Below, one piece after another: positions 8,109 through 16,483 of a DNA stretch of 64,000 bases. A program made the position numbers and the translations under genes. The stretch comes from Streptomyces polyasparticus (GTDB lineage Bacteria; Actinomycetota; Actinomycetes; Streptomycetales; Streptomycetaceae), in the NCBI RefSeq assembly GCF_014493765.1, contig NZ_JACTVJ010000036.1, positions 1 to 64,000 on the forward strand, read 5' to 3'. The notes below the pieces were generated by a model. That model was not told the DNA's origin and did no database searches. It saw only the letters and a list, made by a program, of their open reading frames with translations. The first letter of the stretch is position 1. Every line of letters begins with the position of its first letter.

Positions 8109-8606
8109 TTACCGGAACGGGTTCTCCGTCCCGATGTCGTCCGAGGCGGCGGCGTCCAGGAGTTCGGGCAGGTCAGAGCCCTCAGCTTCCCTCTGGTCGA
8201 TCCACCATCCCGCGCGGGCGATGGTGCGGATCTTGTCTTCCAGGACGGCCCAGTCGGCCTCGTCCCAGGTGCCCTCGTTCACCAGGGCGCTGTGCGCGGC
8301 GGTGACGAGCTGGTGGCGGGAGCGCTCGCCCCAGGCGAGGGCCTTCTCGGGGCCTTCGAGCGGCGGCATGTCGAACTGCTCGGCCCACTCGCGGGCGGCC
8401 TGCTGCTCCTCGGCGCGCTTGGCGGCGAGCCAGGCTTCCTTGGATTCCGTGTCGGAGTCCCGGGCGGCCTTCCAACAGTCGGTGCAGTCGCGGCCTTCGA
8501 GCCAGCGGGCGAATCCGGCGCGCCGGTCGGCCGGTCGGTCGGACAGGTCGTGCGTCACTTCGTGTCCGCAGCTGTGGACAATTTTCCAGGTCGTACGTAT
8601 TGCCAC
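8109..8606 (-). CDS. Probable zinc-binding hypothetical protein, last gene of operon 2 (165 aa)
   Basis: The N-terminus has two Cys/His sites, IVHSCGHEVTHDL and RDCTDCWKAARD, suggesting a small zinc-ribbon-like fold. A charged helix follows (WLAAKRAEEQQAAREWAEQF) and an acidic tail. The GTG at 8606 is preceded by AGGAAC. It is the 3-prime gene of operon 2 and borders the operon 1 promoter. Function unknown. Confidence 0.75.
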   Translation of the reverse strand: MAIRTTWKIVHSCGHEVTHDLSDRPADRRAGFARWLEGRDCTDCWKAARDSDTESKEAWLAAKRAEEQQAAREWAEQFDMPPLEGPEKALAWGERSRHQLVTAAHSALVNEGTWDEADWAVLEDKIRTIARAGWWIDQREAEGSDLPELLDAAASDDIGTENPFR

Positions 8607-8640
8607 GTGGTTGTTCCTACTTTCTGTCTTTTGCGTCGTT

Positions 8641-10440
8641 TCAGCGTGTCCTGCGGATGGCGTCTGTGGCCGCCGTGGCGATGGCGGCGGGAGCGCTGGC
8701 GGGCCGGGGCAGGTGCAGCAAGGTGGTCCCCGGCAGGTGCTGGGACTTCGCGGTGAGGGTGAGTTGGAGTACGGCGCAGCCGGCGGTCGTGAGCTGCTTG
8801 ATGCGGGTGACGGCTTGAGCGGTTTCGTCGCTGCCGTAGTGGGCGTCGGTGACGATCACGAGGAGGCGGCCGGCGCCGGGGCGGCTGAGTTCGAGGCCGT
8901 GGTCGAGTGCGTCGATGGCGTCGCCGAGGTTGTGGTGGCCGCCGTTGGCGTCGAACGTCGTCACGCGCTCTGGTGCTCGGTGGGTGGGCCGGGTCAATGC
9001 GGTCAGATCATGGTCGTAGGCGATGGTGGCGGTTCGGGAGTCGGGGTCGGTCAGGGCTGCTGCGCGTGCCACGATCCAGGCAGCTGATGCGACGGGTTTG
9101 CAGGCGGCACGCATGGAGCCGGAGACGTCGACGGCGATACCCACACGCAGCGGTGGGGTGGGGGTGTTCCGGCGGTGGGTGTGGGTGAACGGTTCTGCGG
9201 TGGGGACCGACCCGGCCGCGCGCTGAGCGTCGCGGGCGAGGGCCGCGCGCATGTTGAGGCGGCCGGGCGGGGTGGGGCTGGTGGTCCGCTCCTCGGTCCG
9301 CTCGCGGTAGGCGGCGGCACGCAGAGCGCGACTCAGACGCGCGGCGGCACTCTGCTCGGCGGCGGTGGGCCTGCGGGTGCCGGTGACCGGGTTGCCGTAG
9401 GGCGCCGGTGTGCCGTCGGGGCTGACGGTGGTGCCGCGTGGGTTGAAGACCGACTTGGCGGTGGCGGCGGCTTTGCGTCGCTGGCCGGCCCGCTGGGCGC
9501 GGTCCTGAGCCTGCGCCTTGGACCGCGACGCCATCGCGTTGGCCGCTGCGGCCTGTGCCGCGAGGTCGGCCGCGTCGGTGGCTGACGCGTGGTCCATGAC
9601 GACCCCCACGGCGCCGGACAGCAGATCGGTGAGGTTCTCCGGCACGGGCAGGGCGGGGGCCGCCGTGGCCAGAGCGTCGCACCATTCTTGGCCGTGCGCG
9701 AGCATGGTCGTGGCGTCGTGGTCGGCGCACTGGTGGGCCGCCGTCCAGATGCCGGTGAGGGTGGCCAGCAGGTCTGCGCCCAGCACCTTTTCGCACAGAT
9801 CGGCGACGGCCTGGGTCTCGTTGGCGTCCAGGATGCCGACGTCACGGCGGCCGAGGATCAGGGCCGCCACGGAGGCGGCCTTCTCGATGCCCTGGAGGGT
9901 GGGGTGGGCGATGTCGGGCATGACCAGGGTTCGGGCACTGGTGCGCAGGTACGTGCGGTCCGTGGGCCGCGTAATCAGGTGTGCGCCTTCGACACGACTC
10001 TCCTCCAGCAGGAGCGCGGCCTCGACGACACGGGGGTTCGCTCCGGCAGGCTCCGTCCAGACGGAGTGGGCCGCGTGCGCGGCCTCGTGGACGAACACTC
10101 CCCAGGCGGCGGGATACCTCTCCTCGTCGCCCACGATCCGCGGATGGATCTCGTGGGGCTTCAGCGGGGCGAACAGGCCGGCGTCGAACTCGACCTCGCC
10201 CAGAGTGGGGAAGAACGCGGCCGGTGCGCCGCTACGCGTGCCGGGACGGCAGGTGACGAGGAGGTCCTGGCGGCCGGAGAGGGCGACCAGCCGGTCGCCG
10301 AGTTCGGCTCCCACGCGCAGCCACGCGGCCGGGGAGGAACGGGGTTGCGCGGGCGGCGCGCCGTCGTCGTCCCAGCGCGCGAGGTCGGCATCGTCGTCCC
10401 GAGTGGTGGCGGGCGACTGGACGTGGTGCTGGGCGCTCAT
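8641..10440 (-). CDS. von Willebrand A domain protein with HExxH motif (599 aa)
   Basis: The C-terminal 170 residues form a VWA domain with the MIDAS motif DVSGS at 438-442 and a later LLVIVTDAHYGSD strand-loop. The N-terminal part has HEAAH at 118-122, the zinc-metallopeptidase signature, followed by an EE pair in LLLEESRVEG. This matches the VWA-like/putative metallopeptidase architecture usually paired with MoxR ATPases. The ATPase gene is directly upstream with ATGA overlap. The pair probably acts as a chaperone- or remodelling-type complex; the target is unknown. The middle is Ala/Arg-rich and likely disordered. Confidence 0.85.
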   Translation of the reverse strand: MSAQHHVQSPATTRDDDADLARWDDDGAPPAQPRSSPAAWLRVGAELGDRLVALSGRQDLLVTCRPGTRSGAPAAFFPTLGEVEFDAGLFAPLKPHEIHPRIVGDEERYPAAWGVFVHEAAHAAHSVWTEPAGANPRVVEAALLLEESRVEGAHLITRPTDRTYLRTSARTLVMPDIAHPTLQGIEKAASVAALILGRRDVGILDANETQAVADLCEKVLGADLLATLTGIWTAAHQCADHDATTMLAHGQEWCDALATAAPALPVPENLTDLLSGAVGVVMDHASATDAADLAAQAAAANAMASRSKAQAQDRAQRAGQRRKAAATAKSVFNPRGTTVSPDGTPAPYGNPVTGTRRPTAAEQSAAARLSRALRAAAYRERTEERTTSPTPPGRLNMRAALARDAQRAAGSVPTAEPFTHTHRRNTPTPPLRVGIAVDVSGSMRAACKPVASAAWIVARAAALTDPDSRTATIAYDHDLTALTRPTHRAPERVTTFDANGGHHNLGDAIDALDHGLELSRPGAGRLLVIVTDAHYGSDETAQAVTRIKQLTTAGCAVLQLTLTAKSQHLPGTTLLHLPRPASAPAAIATAATDAIRRTR

Positions 10441-11642
10441 CGCGAGCGGCCCCGGTGTGCGGAGCCGGTGCTGCCCGCGGGCTGCCGGGCGGCTGAGGCG
10501 GGGAGCTGCTTGCCGAGGGTGAGGGGCGCGATCTGCTTGACGCCGACAGCCTTGGTGACGGCGGCGGCGACGATATCGCGATCCTCCACAGGCGCGATGC
10601 CGACGAGGTTCGCGAGCGCGGCTTTGGTGCCGAGGACGGCCTCGGTCTTCTGGTAGCTGAGCAGTTCCCGCAGTTGGGGGGCCCAGCCCAGCTCGCCGAG
10701 TTCGACCTGGTGGGCGAGGTGTCGGGCGACCCGGACCACCCGGGCATCGATCCTCAGCGCCAGGGCGAGGTCATAGTCCGTGCCGATCTGGATCTGCACG
10801 CTGAACCGGCTCGCGAGCGCCTCCGTCAACACGGCCCCGTGGACGCCGGGATTGTGGCCCGCCACCACGTAGAAGCCCGGCTCGGCCTTGATGGTCTCGC
10901 CCTTGTGGGCCTTGACCTGGATCTGCCTGCGCCCGTCCATCGCGGGATACAGCGCCGCCAGGACCTTCGGTGAGATCAGGGTGGCATCGTCGATCAGCAG
11001 GGCGCGGCCCTCGGTCATCGCGGTGACCAGCGGACCGTACTGGAAGACATAGGCTCCCGCGTCGTCCTGGGTGTACTCGCCGATCAGGTCGCCGACCGTG
11101 GTGTCACCGTCACCGGCGACGGTGAGCAGGTCCGGGAACGCCGCCTCGACCAGCGACGTCTTGCCGGTGCCCGGAGGACCGTAGAGCAGCACCGGCACGT
11201 CGGCGTCGCGCAGACGATTCAGCGCCTCGACGTCGGGCAGATCGGCCAGCTCCCGGGGGTGGTAGAGCTGGCCCCCCGCGCGGCGGATCGGGCCGGTCTG
11301 CCGGGGCGTGGCTGCTGCGGGAATGGTCGTGCGGGCCTTGGCCGCCTGGGCGCGGGGCGAGTGGGTGCCCGGTGGGCTGATCACGGCGGTCTGCGCGGCT
11401 GCGGCGGTCTTCGCGTTCGCGCGGAACTCCGGTTGTCCGCTTCCGCTTTGGTTGGCCTCGCCGCGGCGCACCAAGGTGAGGGCGGCGTTGCGGACGGCGC
11501 CGTGGGAGTGGCCCAGCTGCCGGGCCATGTCCCCGATGGTGAGCTTGTCCGCCGGCCGGTCGGCCAGCAGTCGGGCCACCTTGGCCCGTAGTTCGCCGCC
11601 CTTGGTGCGTGCTGGACGCGTAGGCGGTCCGGGTGTCGTCAA
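10437..11642 (-). CDS. MoxR/CbbQ-type AAA+ ATPase with N-terminal helix-turn-helix (401 aa)
   Basis: Residues 15-65 (LADRPADKLTIGDMARQLGH, then GAVRNAALTLVRRGEA) look like a winged-helix or HTH segment. The AAA+ core follows an Ala/Pro linker: Walker A GPPGTGKT at 155-162, Walker B ALLIDD at about 214-219, and a sensor-like YVVAGHNPG strand. The TTG at 11642 has AAGGAT upstream. It overlaps the VWA/HExxH gene, the usual MoxR-VWA arrangement. The fused DNA-binding-like N-terminus is unusual for MoxR proteins. Confidence 0.88.
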   Translation of the reverse strand: MTTPGPPTRPARTKGGELRAKVARLLADRPADKLTIGDMARQLGHSHGAVRNAALTLVRRGEANQSGSGQPEFRANAKTAAAAQTAVISPPGTHSPRAQAAKARTTIPAAATPRQTGPIRRAGGQLYHPRELADLPDVEALNRLRDADVPVLLYGPPGTGKTSLVEAAFPDLLTVAGDGDTTVGDLIGEYTQDDAGAYVFQYGPLVTAMTEGRALLIDDATLISPKVLAALYPAMDGRRQIQVKAHKGETIKAEPGFYVVAGHNPGVHGAVLTEALASRFSVQIQIGTDYDLALALRIDARVVRVARHLAHQVELGELGWAPQLRELLSYQKTEAVLGTKAALANLVGIAPVEDRDIVAAAVTKAVGVKQIAPLTLGKQLPASAARQPAGSTGSAHRGRSR

Positions 11643-11654
11643 AACAGGGATCCT

Positions 11655-12022
11655 TCAACAGGTGCGGGTGCGGGCGGGGTTGGCGATGCGCTGGAGAGGC
11701 TGGCCGCTCTCGGAGCGGATCACGGATTGTGCCGACATCGGCGACCGGGCCAACCGGGGCGTACCGTCCACGCTCACCGGTCGGCCGAGGGCTCGGTACA
11801 GGTGCACGGGATGGCCGGCGACGAGCAGCGCGCTGGCTGCCGAGCAGGCTCGTGCGTCCGCTCCGTACTGGGTTCCGTCGCCTGGCAGGCGCAGCCTGGC
11901 GTCTCTTCGAAGCCGGCCTGGAGCAGGATCCGCCGGGCGGCGGCGTTGTAGCCGGTGGTGGTGATCTCGCCGGTGATGGTGTGCCGGATCGTCATGAACG
12001 GCTCTGCTGGTGCTTCGGGCAA
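11655..12022 (-). pseudogene. Small GF-P module gene with an apparent -1 frameshift
   Basis: From TTG at 12022 (GGAG 8 nt upstream) the frame reads AARRILLQAGFEETPG and then degenerates to a Cys/Pro/Ser-rich tail, stopping at 11774. In the -1 frame coding resumes at once: RLRLPGDGTQYGADARACSA, ALLVAGHPVHLYRALGRP, ending at 11655. The spliced order GF-P, LP, A-rich helix, AGHPVHL matches the module in genes 3600, 3959, 14434 and 14781. The simplest reading is one missing base near 11905-11925. Programmed frameshifting or a sequencing error are alternatives. Confidence 0.55.
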
Positions 12023-12069
12023 GGCGGATCTCCTATCGGTGGTGGCGGGAAGAAGGTGGGGTGTGAGGC

Positions 12070-13326
12070 TCAGCGCTGCGCAGCATGGGCAGGTGTGCGG
12101 CGGTGCCGGCCCCGGCGGCGTGGGGCAGTTGAAACGGCGAGACTGCGGCGGACGCCGAGCAGCACCAGCAGGCAGGAGAGAGCTCCGGCGGTCGGGAGCG
12201 CGGCGGAGTCCGGGTGCGTGGAGAGCGCACCTGCGAGCGCGGTGCCTGCGGCCTGACCTGTGCCGACCGAGGCGATCAGCCAGGCGTACGCCTCGGTGCG
12301 GGTGCCGGCGGGGGCGAGCGCATCCACCGTGAGGAACGCGCTGGTGATCAGTGCGGTGAGGAAGAGGCCCGGCAGTGTCGTGAGCGCGGTCGCAGCGATC
12401 GGGCCGGGGTGAGCGGCAAGTGGAACCCAGGCGAGGGTGAACAGCAGTGCTGCGGTGCGGAGTTGAGTGCCGAGCTGGCCAGGCCGGCGGAGAAGGCCGT
12501 ACAGGATGCCGCCGAGGAGGCTGCCGACGGACAGCGCTGCGGGGATGACCCCGGACAGCAGGGCCATGCCGTGCCGGTCGGCCATGGACACCGCCCACAC
12601 GTTCATCGCGCCCAGGGAGAAGCCGACCCCGGAGACGGCGAGGAACAGCAGCCGCAGCCCGCCGTGCCGCAGGGGGCCGAGGAACCCGCCCGCGTGCGTG
12701 CCCTCGGGCTGCCACTCCCTGGACGGTGCGGCGCTGAGTACCGCGCCCGCCCCGAGCAGCCCGAGTACCGCGGTGACCGTCATCGCGGCGCCGGGCCCCT
12801 GAAGGGCGGACAGTGCGGCGACCAGCGGCGGTCCGGCGACGTAGATCAGCCCCTGGGCGCCGGTGTCGAGCGCGAGCGCGGCGCGGCGCCGCTCCGGGTC
12901 CTTCAGTACGGCGCCCCACAGGGCACGCAGGTTGGCCTCCAACGGAGGCGTGCTTAGCCCCGCGAGGACGACCAGACCCGCCGCGAGCCCCGGCTGGGCG
13001 AGGGCGTCGGCGTACGACAGCAGCAGGAGGCAGGCCGTGGTGACCAGGACGGCGGCCGTCGTGACACGGGTCTGGCCGCGTCGGTCGACCATCCGCCCCA
13101 GCACCGGCTGCCCGACGGCGCTGGCCAGCCCGTACAGCGCGCACAGCAGCCCGCCGGTCGCGAGCGATCCGCCCTGCTCGACGATCAGGAGAAGGATCGC
13201 GACGGGCACCATGCCGTTGGGCAGGCGCCCGATCAGGGTGCCCAGCAGCAGCCGGGCGACATGCCGCTCGGCGAGCAGCGGCCGGGATGCAGTGCGGGCC
13301 GGCGGGCAACTGGTGTCGGAGTTCAA
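12070..13326 (-). CDS. MFS transporter (418 aa)
   Basis: Major facilitator protein of normal length with about 12 hydrophobic segments. The intracellular loop motif after helix 2 (GQPVLGRMVDRRGQTR) fits motif A of drug exporters. The start is TTG at 13326; the ribosome site is weak. The C-terminus is Arg-rich. It sits inside operon 2; a second unrelated-looking MFS gene occurs in operon 5 (38026). The exported compound cannot be inferred. Confidence 0.88.
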   Translation of the reverse strand: MNSDTSCPPARTASRPLLAERHVARLLLGTLIGRLPNGMVPVAILLLIVEQGGSLATGGLLCALYGLASAVGQPVLGRMVDRRGQTRVTTAAVLVTTACLLLLSYADALAQPGLAAGLVVLAGLSTPPLEANLRALWGAVLKDPERRRAALALDTGAQGLIYVAGPPLVAALSALQGPGAAMTVTAVLGLLGAGAVLSAAPSREWQPEGTHAGGFLGPLRHGGLRLLFLAVSGVGFSLGAMNVWAVSMADRHGMALLSGVIPAALSVGSLLGGILYGLLRRPGQLGTQLRTAALLFTLAWVPLAAHPGPIAATALTTLPGLFLTALITSAFLTVDALAPAGTRTEAYAWLIASVGTGQAAGTALAGALSTHPDSAALPTAGALSCLLVLLGVRRSLAVSTAPRRRGRHRRTPAHAAQR

Positions 13327-13372
13327 CGCGGGGATGCTTTCCGTGGGCTTCTGGCTGGGGTGAAAGGGAGGG

Positions 13373-14404
13373 CTAGCGGGTGCGTCCGGCGGCTACCGCT
13401 GCCGGGGGCCTCGGTGGCGTGACGGAGGTGATGGCCGGACGGGCGGGCTCCTCGGCGGGCCTGACGGTGGCGGTGCGGACCACGTCGAGCAGGTCGTCGC
13501 CGGCTTCGAGCCACAGCGCCAGGGCCTCGTCCATGCCGTCCGCCTCGGACCCGCTTCGGGTGTCGGTATCGGCCGGGGCTCGAGCGAGGAGGATCTCGAA
13601 GCGGATGAGGACGGCCGTCTCGCTGGCGGCCAAGGGCTTGATGTCGGCCCGACGGATGGCCGCCAGCAGGTAGGGCGCGTGGGTGAGGAACCGGTCCAGC
13701 GCGGCGTCCAGTTCCACGGCGGCCACGGTGCCGGACTCGGTACCCCGCACCCAGTCGAGGTCCTGCTGCACTTCGCGGAGCCGGGACAGATGCACCAGCT
13801 GCTCGAACTCGGGCAGCAGACGGGAGCGCACGTCGGCGGCTGCCTCGCGGGCGGTGGCGGCACTTACCGTGCGTGGCCCGGCGCCGACCACGTGCAGATG
13901 GTCCGGCGACGGCATAAGGGTGCCGATCAAGTACCGCCCATCCCGGGGACGTTCAACGAGAAGGAGTTCGGTTCCTCCGCCGTCGCGGAGAAATGCCGCG
14001 CCAGGGGTGCGGTACGCGGGCTGCGTGGACAGCGCGGGGCCGGCCTCCCACACCCAGTCGAGGACATCGGTGGGGATGGCGCCGTCTGGATAGTGCTCGA
14101 TGCTCACCTCCCACTGGCCGGGCAGGGCTTCGGCGACGGCGTGTGCGATGTCGCCGAAGTAGGGCCGCTCGCTGGTGATGACCTTGGTCTGGCAGTCCTG
14201 AGCGGTCTGGTGTAGCCGGGTGAGCGCCTCGCGTGCGCTGGCGTGGTCATCGAGGGACAGCCGGTGGGCGTGGTCCTGGTGTTCCCGGGTGAACCCGGAC
14301 AACTCCAGTGCGGTCGTGGCCCATTGGTGCCGATTTCCGCTGGGGAGCGCGACGATCGTGTTGCCGGAGCTGAGGTGGAGGGAGATGGTGGCGGAGGAAG
14401 TCAG
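13373..14404 (-). CDS. Hypothetical protein, paralogue of 15250-16434, CTG start (343 aa)
   Basis: Unnamed. Shared blocks with the 15250 gene are ITSERPYFGDIAHAVAEALP vs VTSPRPYLGDIGIEIAARLP, GTELLLVERP in both, and a long helical C-terminal half. Homology continues upstream of the first TTG (14302) to a TSSATISLHLSS segment that matches TSSTEITLSTS near the paralogue's start. The start is therefore placed at CTG 14404, with AAGG 9 nt before it. No enzyme motif recognised. Confidence 0.7.
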   Translation of the reverse strand: MTSSATISLHLSSGNTIVALPSGNRHQWATTALELSGFTREHQDHAHRLSLDDHASAREALTRLHQTAQDCQTKVITSERPYFGDIAHAVAEALPGQWEVSIEHYPDGAIPTDVLDWVWEAGPALSTQPAYRTPGAAFLRDGGGTELLLVERPRDGRYLIGTLMPSPDHLHVVGAGPRTVSAATAREAAADVRSRLLPEFEQLVHLSRLREVQQDLDWVRGTESGTVAAVELDAALDRFLTHAPYLLAAIRRADIKPLAASETAVLIRFEILLARAPADTDTRSGSEADGMDEALALWLEAGDDLLDVVRTATVRPAEEPARPAITSVTPPRPPAAVAAGRTR

Positions 14405-14433
14405 GGCGGAGGGCCTTCGTATCGAATCGGCGG

Positions 14434-14784
14434 TCAGCGCCGTTGCCGCCGCGGGGTGTCGGCGGGTGCGGACTGTGCGGTCATGGCGGTCTTCGTGCGG
14501 CGTGGCGCCGATGGCGCGGACGCGGCGGGCGGGACGGCGCGCAGATCGGGGTCGAGGTCGACGCTGTAGCGGGCGGCGGCGAGCATCTCCGCGGCCCAGG
14601 TGGCGTGTTCGTTCTCCCAGGTGCGGCCCAGGTCGAACGGCAGCCGGATCCAGACGCCGCGCAAGGTGGGGTAGGTGTCGAATCCGGCGCGCTTGAGGAC
14701 GCTCGCGGCGAAGCCGTCGACCGGGCCCTCGACGTCGACTTCGCCGCCCTGGCCGCGGGCGATGCGGATCGGCTCGTCGCTCAT
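14434..14784 (-). CDS. Small GF-P module protein (116 aa)
   Basis: Residues 22-82 carry the recurring module: ASVLKRAGFDTYPTLRG, VWIRLPFDLG, then AAEMLAAARYSVDLDPDLR. A basic Ala/Pro tail follows. The ATG at 14784 overlaps the previous stop (ATGA). Same family as the genes at 3600, 3959, 5172, 11655 and 14781; function unknown. Confidence 0.72.
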   Translation of the reverse strand: MSDEPIRIARGQGGEVDVEGPVDGFAASVLKRAGFDTYPTLRGVWIRLPFDLGRTWENEHATWAAEMLAAARYSVDLDPDLRAVPPAASAPSAPRRTKTAMTAQSAPADTPRRQRR

Positions 14785-15227
14785 CGGCTCCGTCCCTTCC
14801 CGGCTGCCTGAGCCTGCCCGCCCACCGGGACGGCGCCGGGCTGGGGCAGAAACTCGGGGAGCGCGGTGGTCGGGGCGCCGCGTTGCTGCGGGGAGCGGGT
14901 GGCGGCTGCCTGCGCGATGCGGTTGCGGCGCTCCATCAGCCCGTTGCGTACGGCCGGCCGGGGCGGGGAGGCGCTGCGGCCGGGGTCGAGGCTGTAGTCG
15001 GCGTGGACTTCGTAGCCGTGGCGTCGAAGGTCGTGAACGGCCTGGCGGGTGCGGCGGATCCCGTCCTGTTCGGGGTTGGTGAGCCGGTACAGGCCCGGGG
15101 TGTCGGGTACGGGCTCGAACTGCTCGCGTACGAGGAACCAGTTGGCGAGGCGTGCGGGGATGTTGGCGGTGGCGGCGGCCACGAATCCGTGGTCGGGGTG
15201 GGCGCCGAACCGGAAGTGGTCGGACAG
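14781..15227 (-). CDS. GF-P module protein with CTG start (148 aa)
   Basis: Contains FVAAATANIPARLANWFL, then EQFEPVPDTPGLYRLTNPE and AVHDLRRHGYEVHADYSLDP, the longest form of the module. The reading frame continues in good protein sequence upstream of the GTG at 15182 (HFRFGAHPDHGF). The start is best placed at CTG 15227, with AAGGGA 8 nt upstream. Basic C-terminus. Coupled by ATGA to the 116-aa gene downstream. Confidence 0.7.
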   Translation of the reverse strand: MSDHFRFGAHPDHGFVAAATANIPARLANWFLVREQFEPVPDTPGLYRLTNPEQDGIRRTRQAVHDLRRHGYEVHADYSLDPGRSASPPRPAVRNGLMERRNRIAQAAATRSPQQRGAPTTALPEFLPQPGAVPVGGQAQAAGKGRSR

Positions 15228-15249
15228 AGAGGATTCCCTTCTGGAGCTG

Positions 15250-16434
15250 TCAGCGGTGCACTGCCGCGGCGCGGGGTGCAGGCGGCGGAACGGTGCGGGC
15301 GGTGAGCAGTCGTGGGCTGGGCGCGGACAGAGCCGCCGGTCCGCCCGGCACGGCTGCGCGGACCTGGCGCTCGAACGCCTCGCTGTCGGCGAGCCAGGTC
15401 TCTATGGCAGGCAGGACGGCGAGGCCCATCTGCCCGCGGACCTGGCTCCACTCGTGGGCCGGCAGCGTCCGGGGTACCGAGTACAACTCGCGCCGCAGGC
15501 CGTTCCACTCGTCCCAGGTGTCCTGGCTGTGGGCGAGTGCCTCGCGCAGCCGGGTCAGTGCTGCACCGTCGTCGGGCCAGGCGGTGGCGGCGGGGCGGCA
15601 GCGCGAGAGGAGGCGTGGCGCGTGTTCGAGGACGTGACGGAACTCCAGCCAGGCGTGGTCGGCGAAGTCCCGTTCCATACCGGCGATCAGGCGGGAGTCG
15701 CCGAGTGGCGCTGCGTCGCTGTACCGGCCGGAGTCCTTGATTGCCTTCAGGGTCTGGTGTTCCCCCCGGATACGTTCCAGTGCCGACAGGACGGTGTTGA
15801 GGTCCCGGTGGTGCAGGGCGCGGCGGTAGGCGGGCAGGAACGTGTGGGTCACGAGGTGCGCGGCGAGGCCCGGGTCGGCGGGCAGCACCATGGTGCGCGG
15901 CGTTGCGGGATCGTCGCGGACGTCTTCCTTCTCGTGGTCGGTGAGCGCGCCGAGCAGGTAGCCGCTGCGGTGGCCGGGCCGTTCGACCAGGAGCAGTTCG
16001 GTACCCGTGCCGTTCTTCAGTACGGATGCGTACGGGATGCGGTGGTCTTCGAGGGCCTGGTGGATCTCGCCGGCTTCCCAGAGCCCGTACCAGAGGTCGT
16101 CCTGCCACAGCGGGTGGCTGTAGATCTCCAGCTCGGCGCTCCAGGTGCCGGGCAGCCGGGCGGCGATCTCGATGCCGATGTCGCCGAGGTAGGGCCGGGG
16201 GCTGGTGACGAGGGTGGCGCCGTGTTCGTGGGCGCGGTGCACCAGCGCACTGGCGGTGTCCCGGGCGGCCTGCGCGTCGGTCAGGGAGGCGGTGTACGCG
16301 CCGTTGCGCAGGCGGCTGAACCCGGATGCTTCGAGGGCCTGGTTGGCCCGTTCGTAGTTTTCGCCGGAGGCGATGGCGACAAGGCCCAGCGCTCGGCTGG
16401 TGCTGAGGGTGATCTCGGTGGAGGAGGTGGGCAT
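15250..16434 (-). CDS. Hypothetical protein, paralogue of 13373-14404 (394 aa)
   Basis: Unnamed. N-terminal beta-rich part (STEITLSTSRALGLVAIASG, PYLGDIGIEIAARLPGTWSA), a GTGTELLLVERP strand, then a long helical region (VLSALERIRGEHQTLKAIKD, HAWLEFRHVLEHAPRLLS). The start is ATG at 16434 with GGAC upstream. It is about 50 residues longer than its paralogue. The pair brackets the two small GF-P module genes, suggesting block duplication. Confidence 0.75.
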   Translation of the reverse strand: MPTSSTEITLSTSRALGLVAIASGENYERANQALEASGFSRLRNGAYTASLTDAQAARDTASALVHRAHEHGATLVTSPRPYLGDIGIEIAARLPGTWSAELEIYSHPLWQDDLWYGLWEAGEIHQALEDHRIPYASVLKNGTGTELLLVERPGHRSGYLLGALTDHEKEDVRDDPATPRTMVLPADPGLAAHLVTHTFLPAYRRALHHRDLNTVLSALERIRGEHQTLKAIKDSGRYSDAAPLGDSRLIAGMERDFADHAWLEFRHVLEHAPRLLSRCRPAATAWPDDGAALTRLREALAHSQDTWDEWNGLRRELYSVPRTLPAHEWSQVRGQMGLAVLPAIETWLADSEAFERQVRAAVPGGPAALSAPSPRLLTARTVPPPAPRAAAVHR

Positions 16435-16483
16435 CAAGGTCCTGGAGGGGCGAGCCCGCGGGCGCCGTCCAGGCGGACGGGGC

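Noticed and set aside
11750-11760. CAACCGGGGC half-site inside the small frameshifted gene
   Set aside because: No matching arm nearby and it lies in coding sequence.
11774-13309. Minus-strand 511-codon frame across the MFS gene
   Set aside because: Most of it is the wrong frame of the transporter; only its last 83 codons coincide with the frameshifted small gene.
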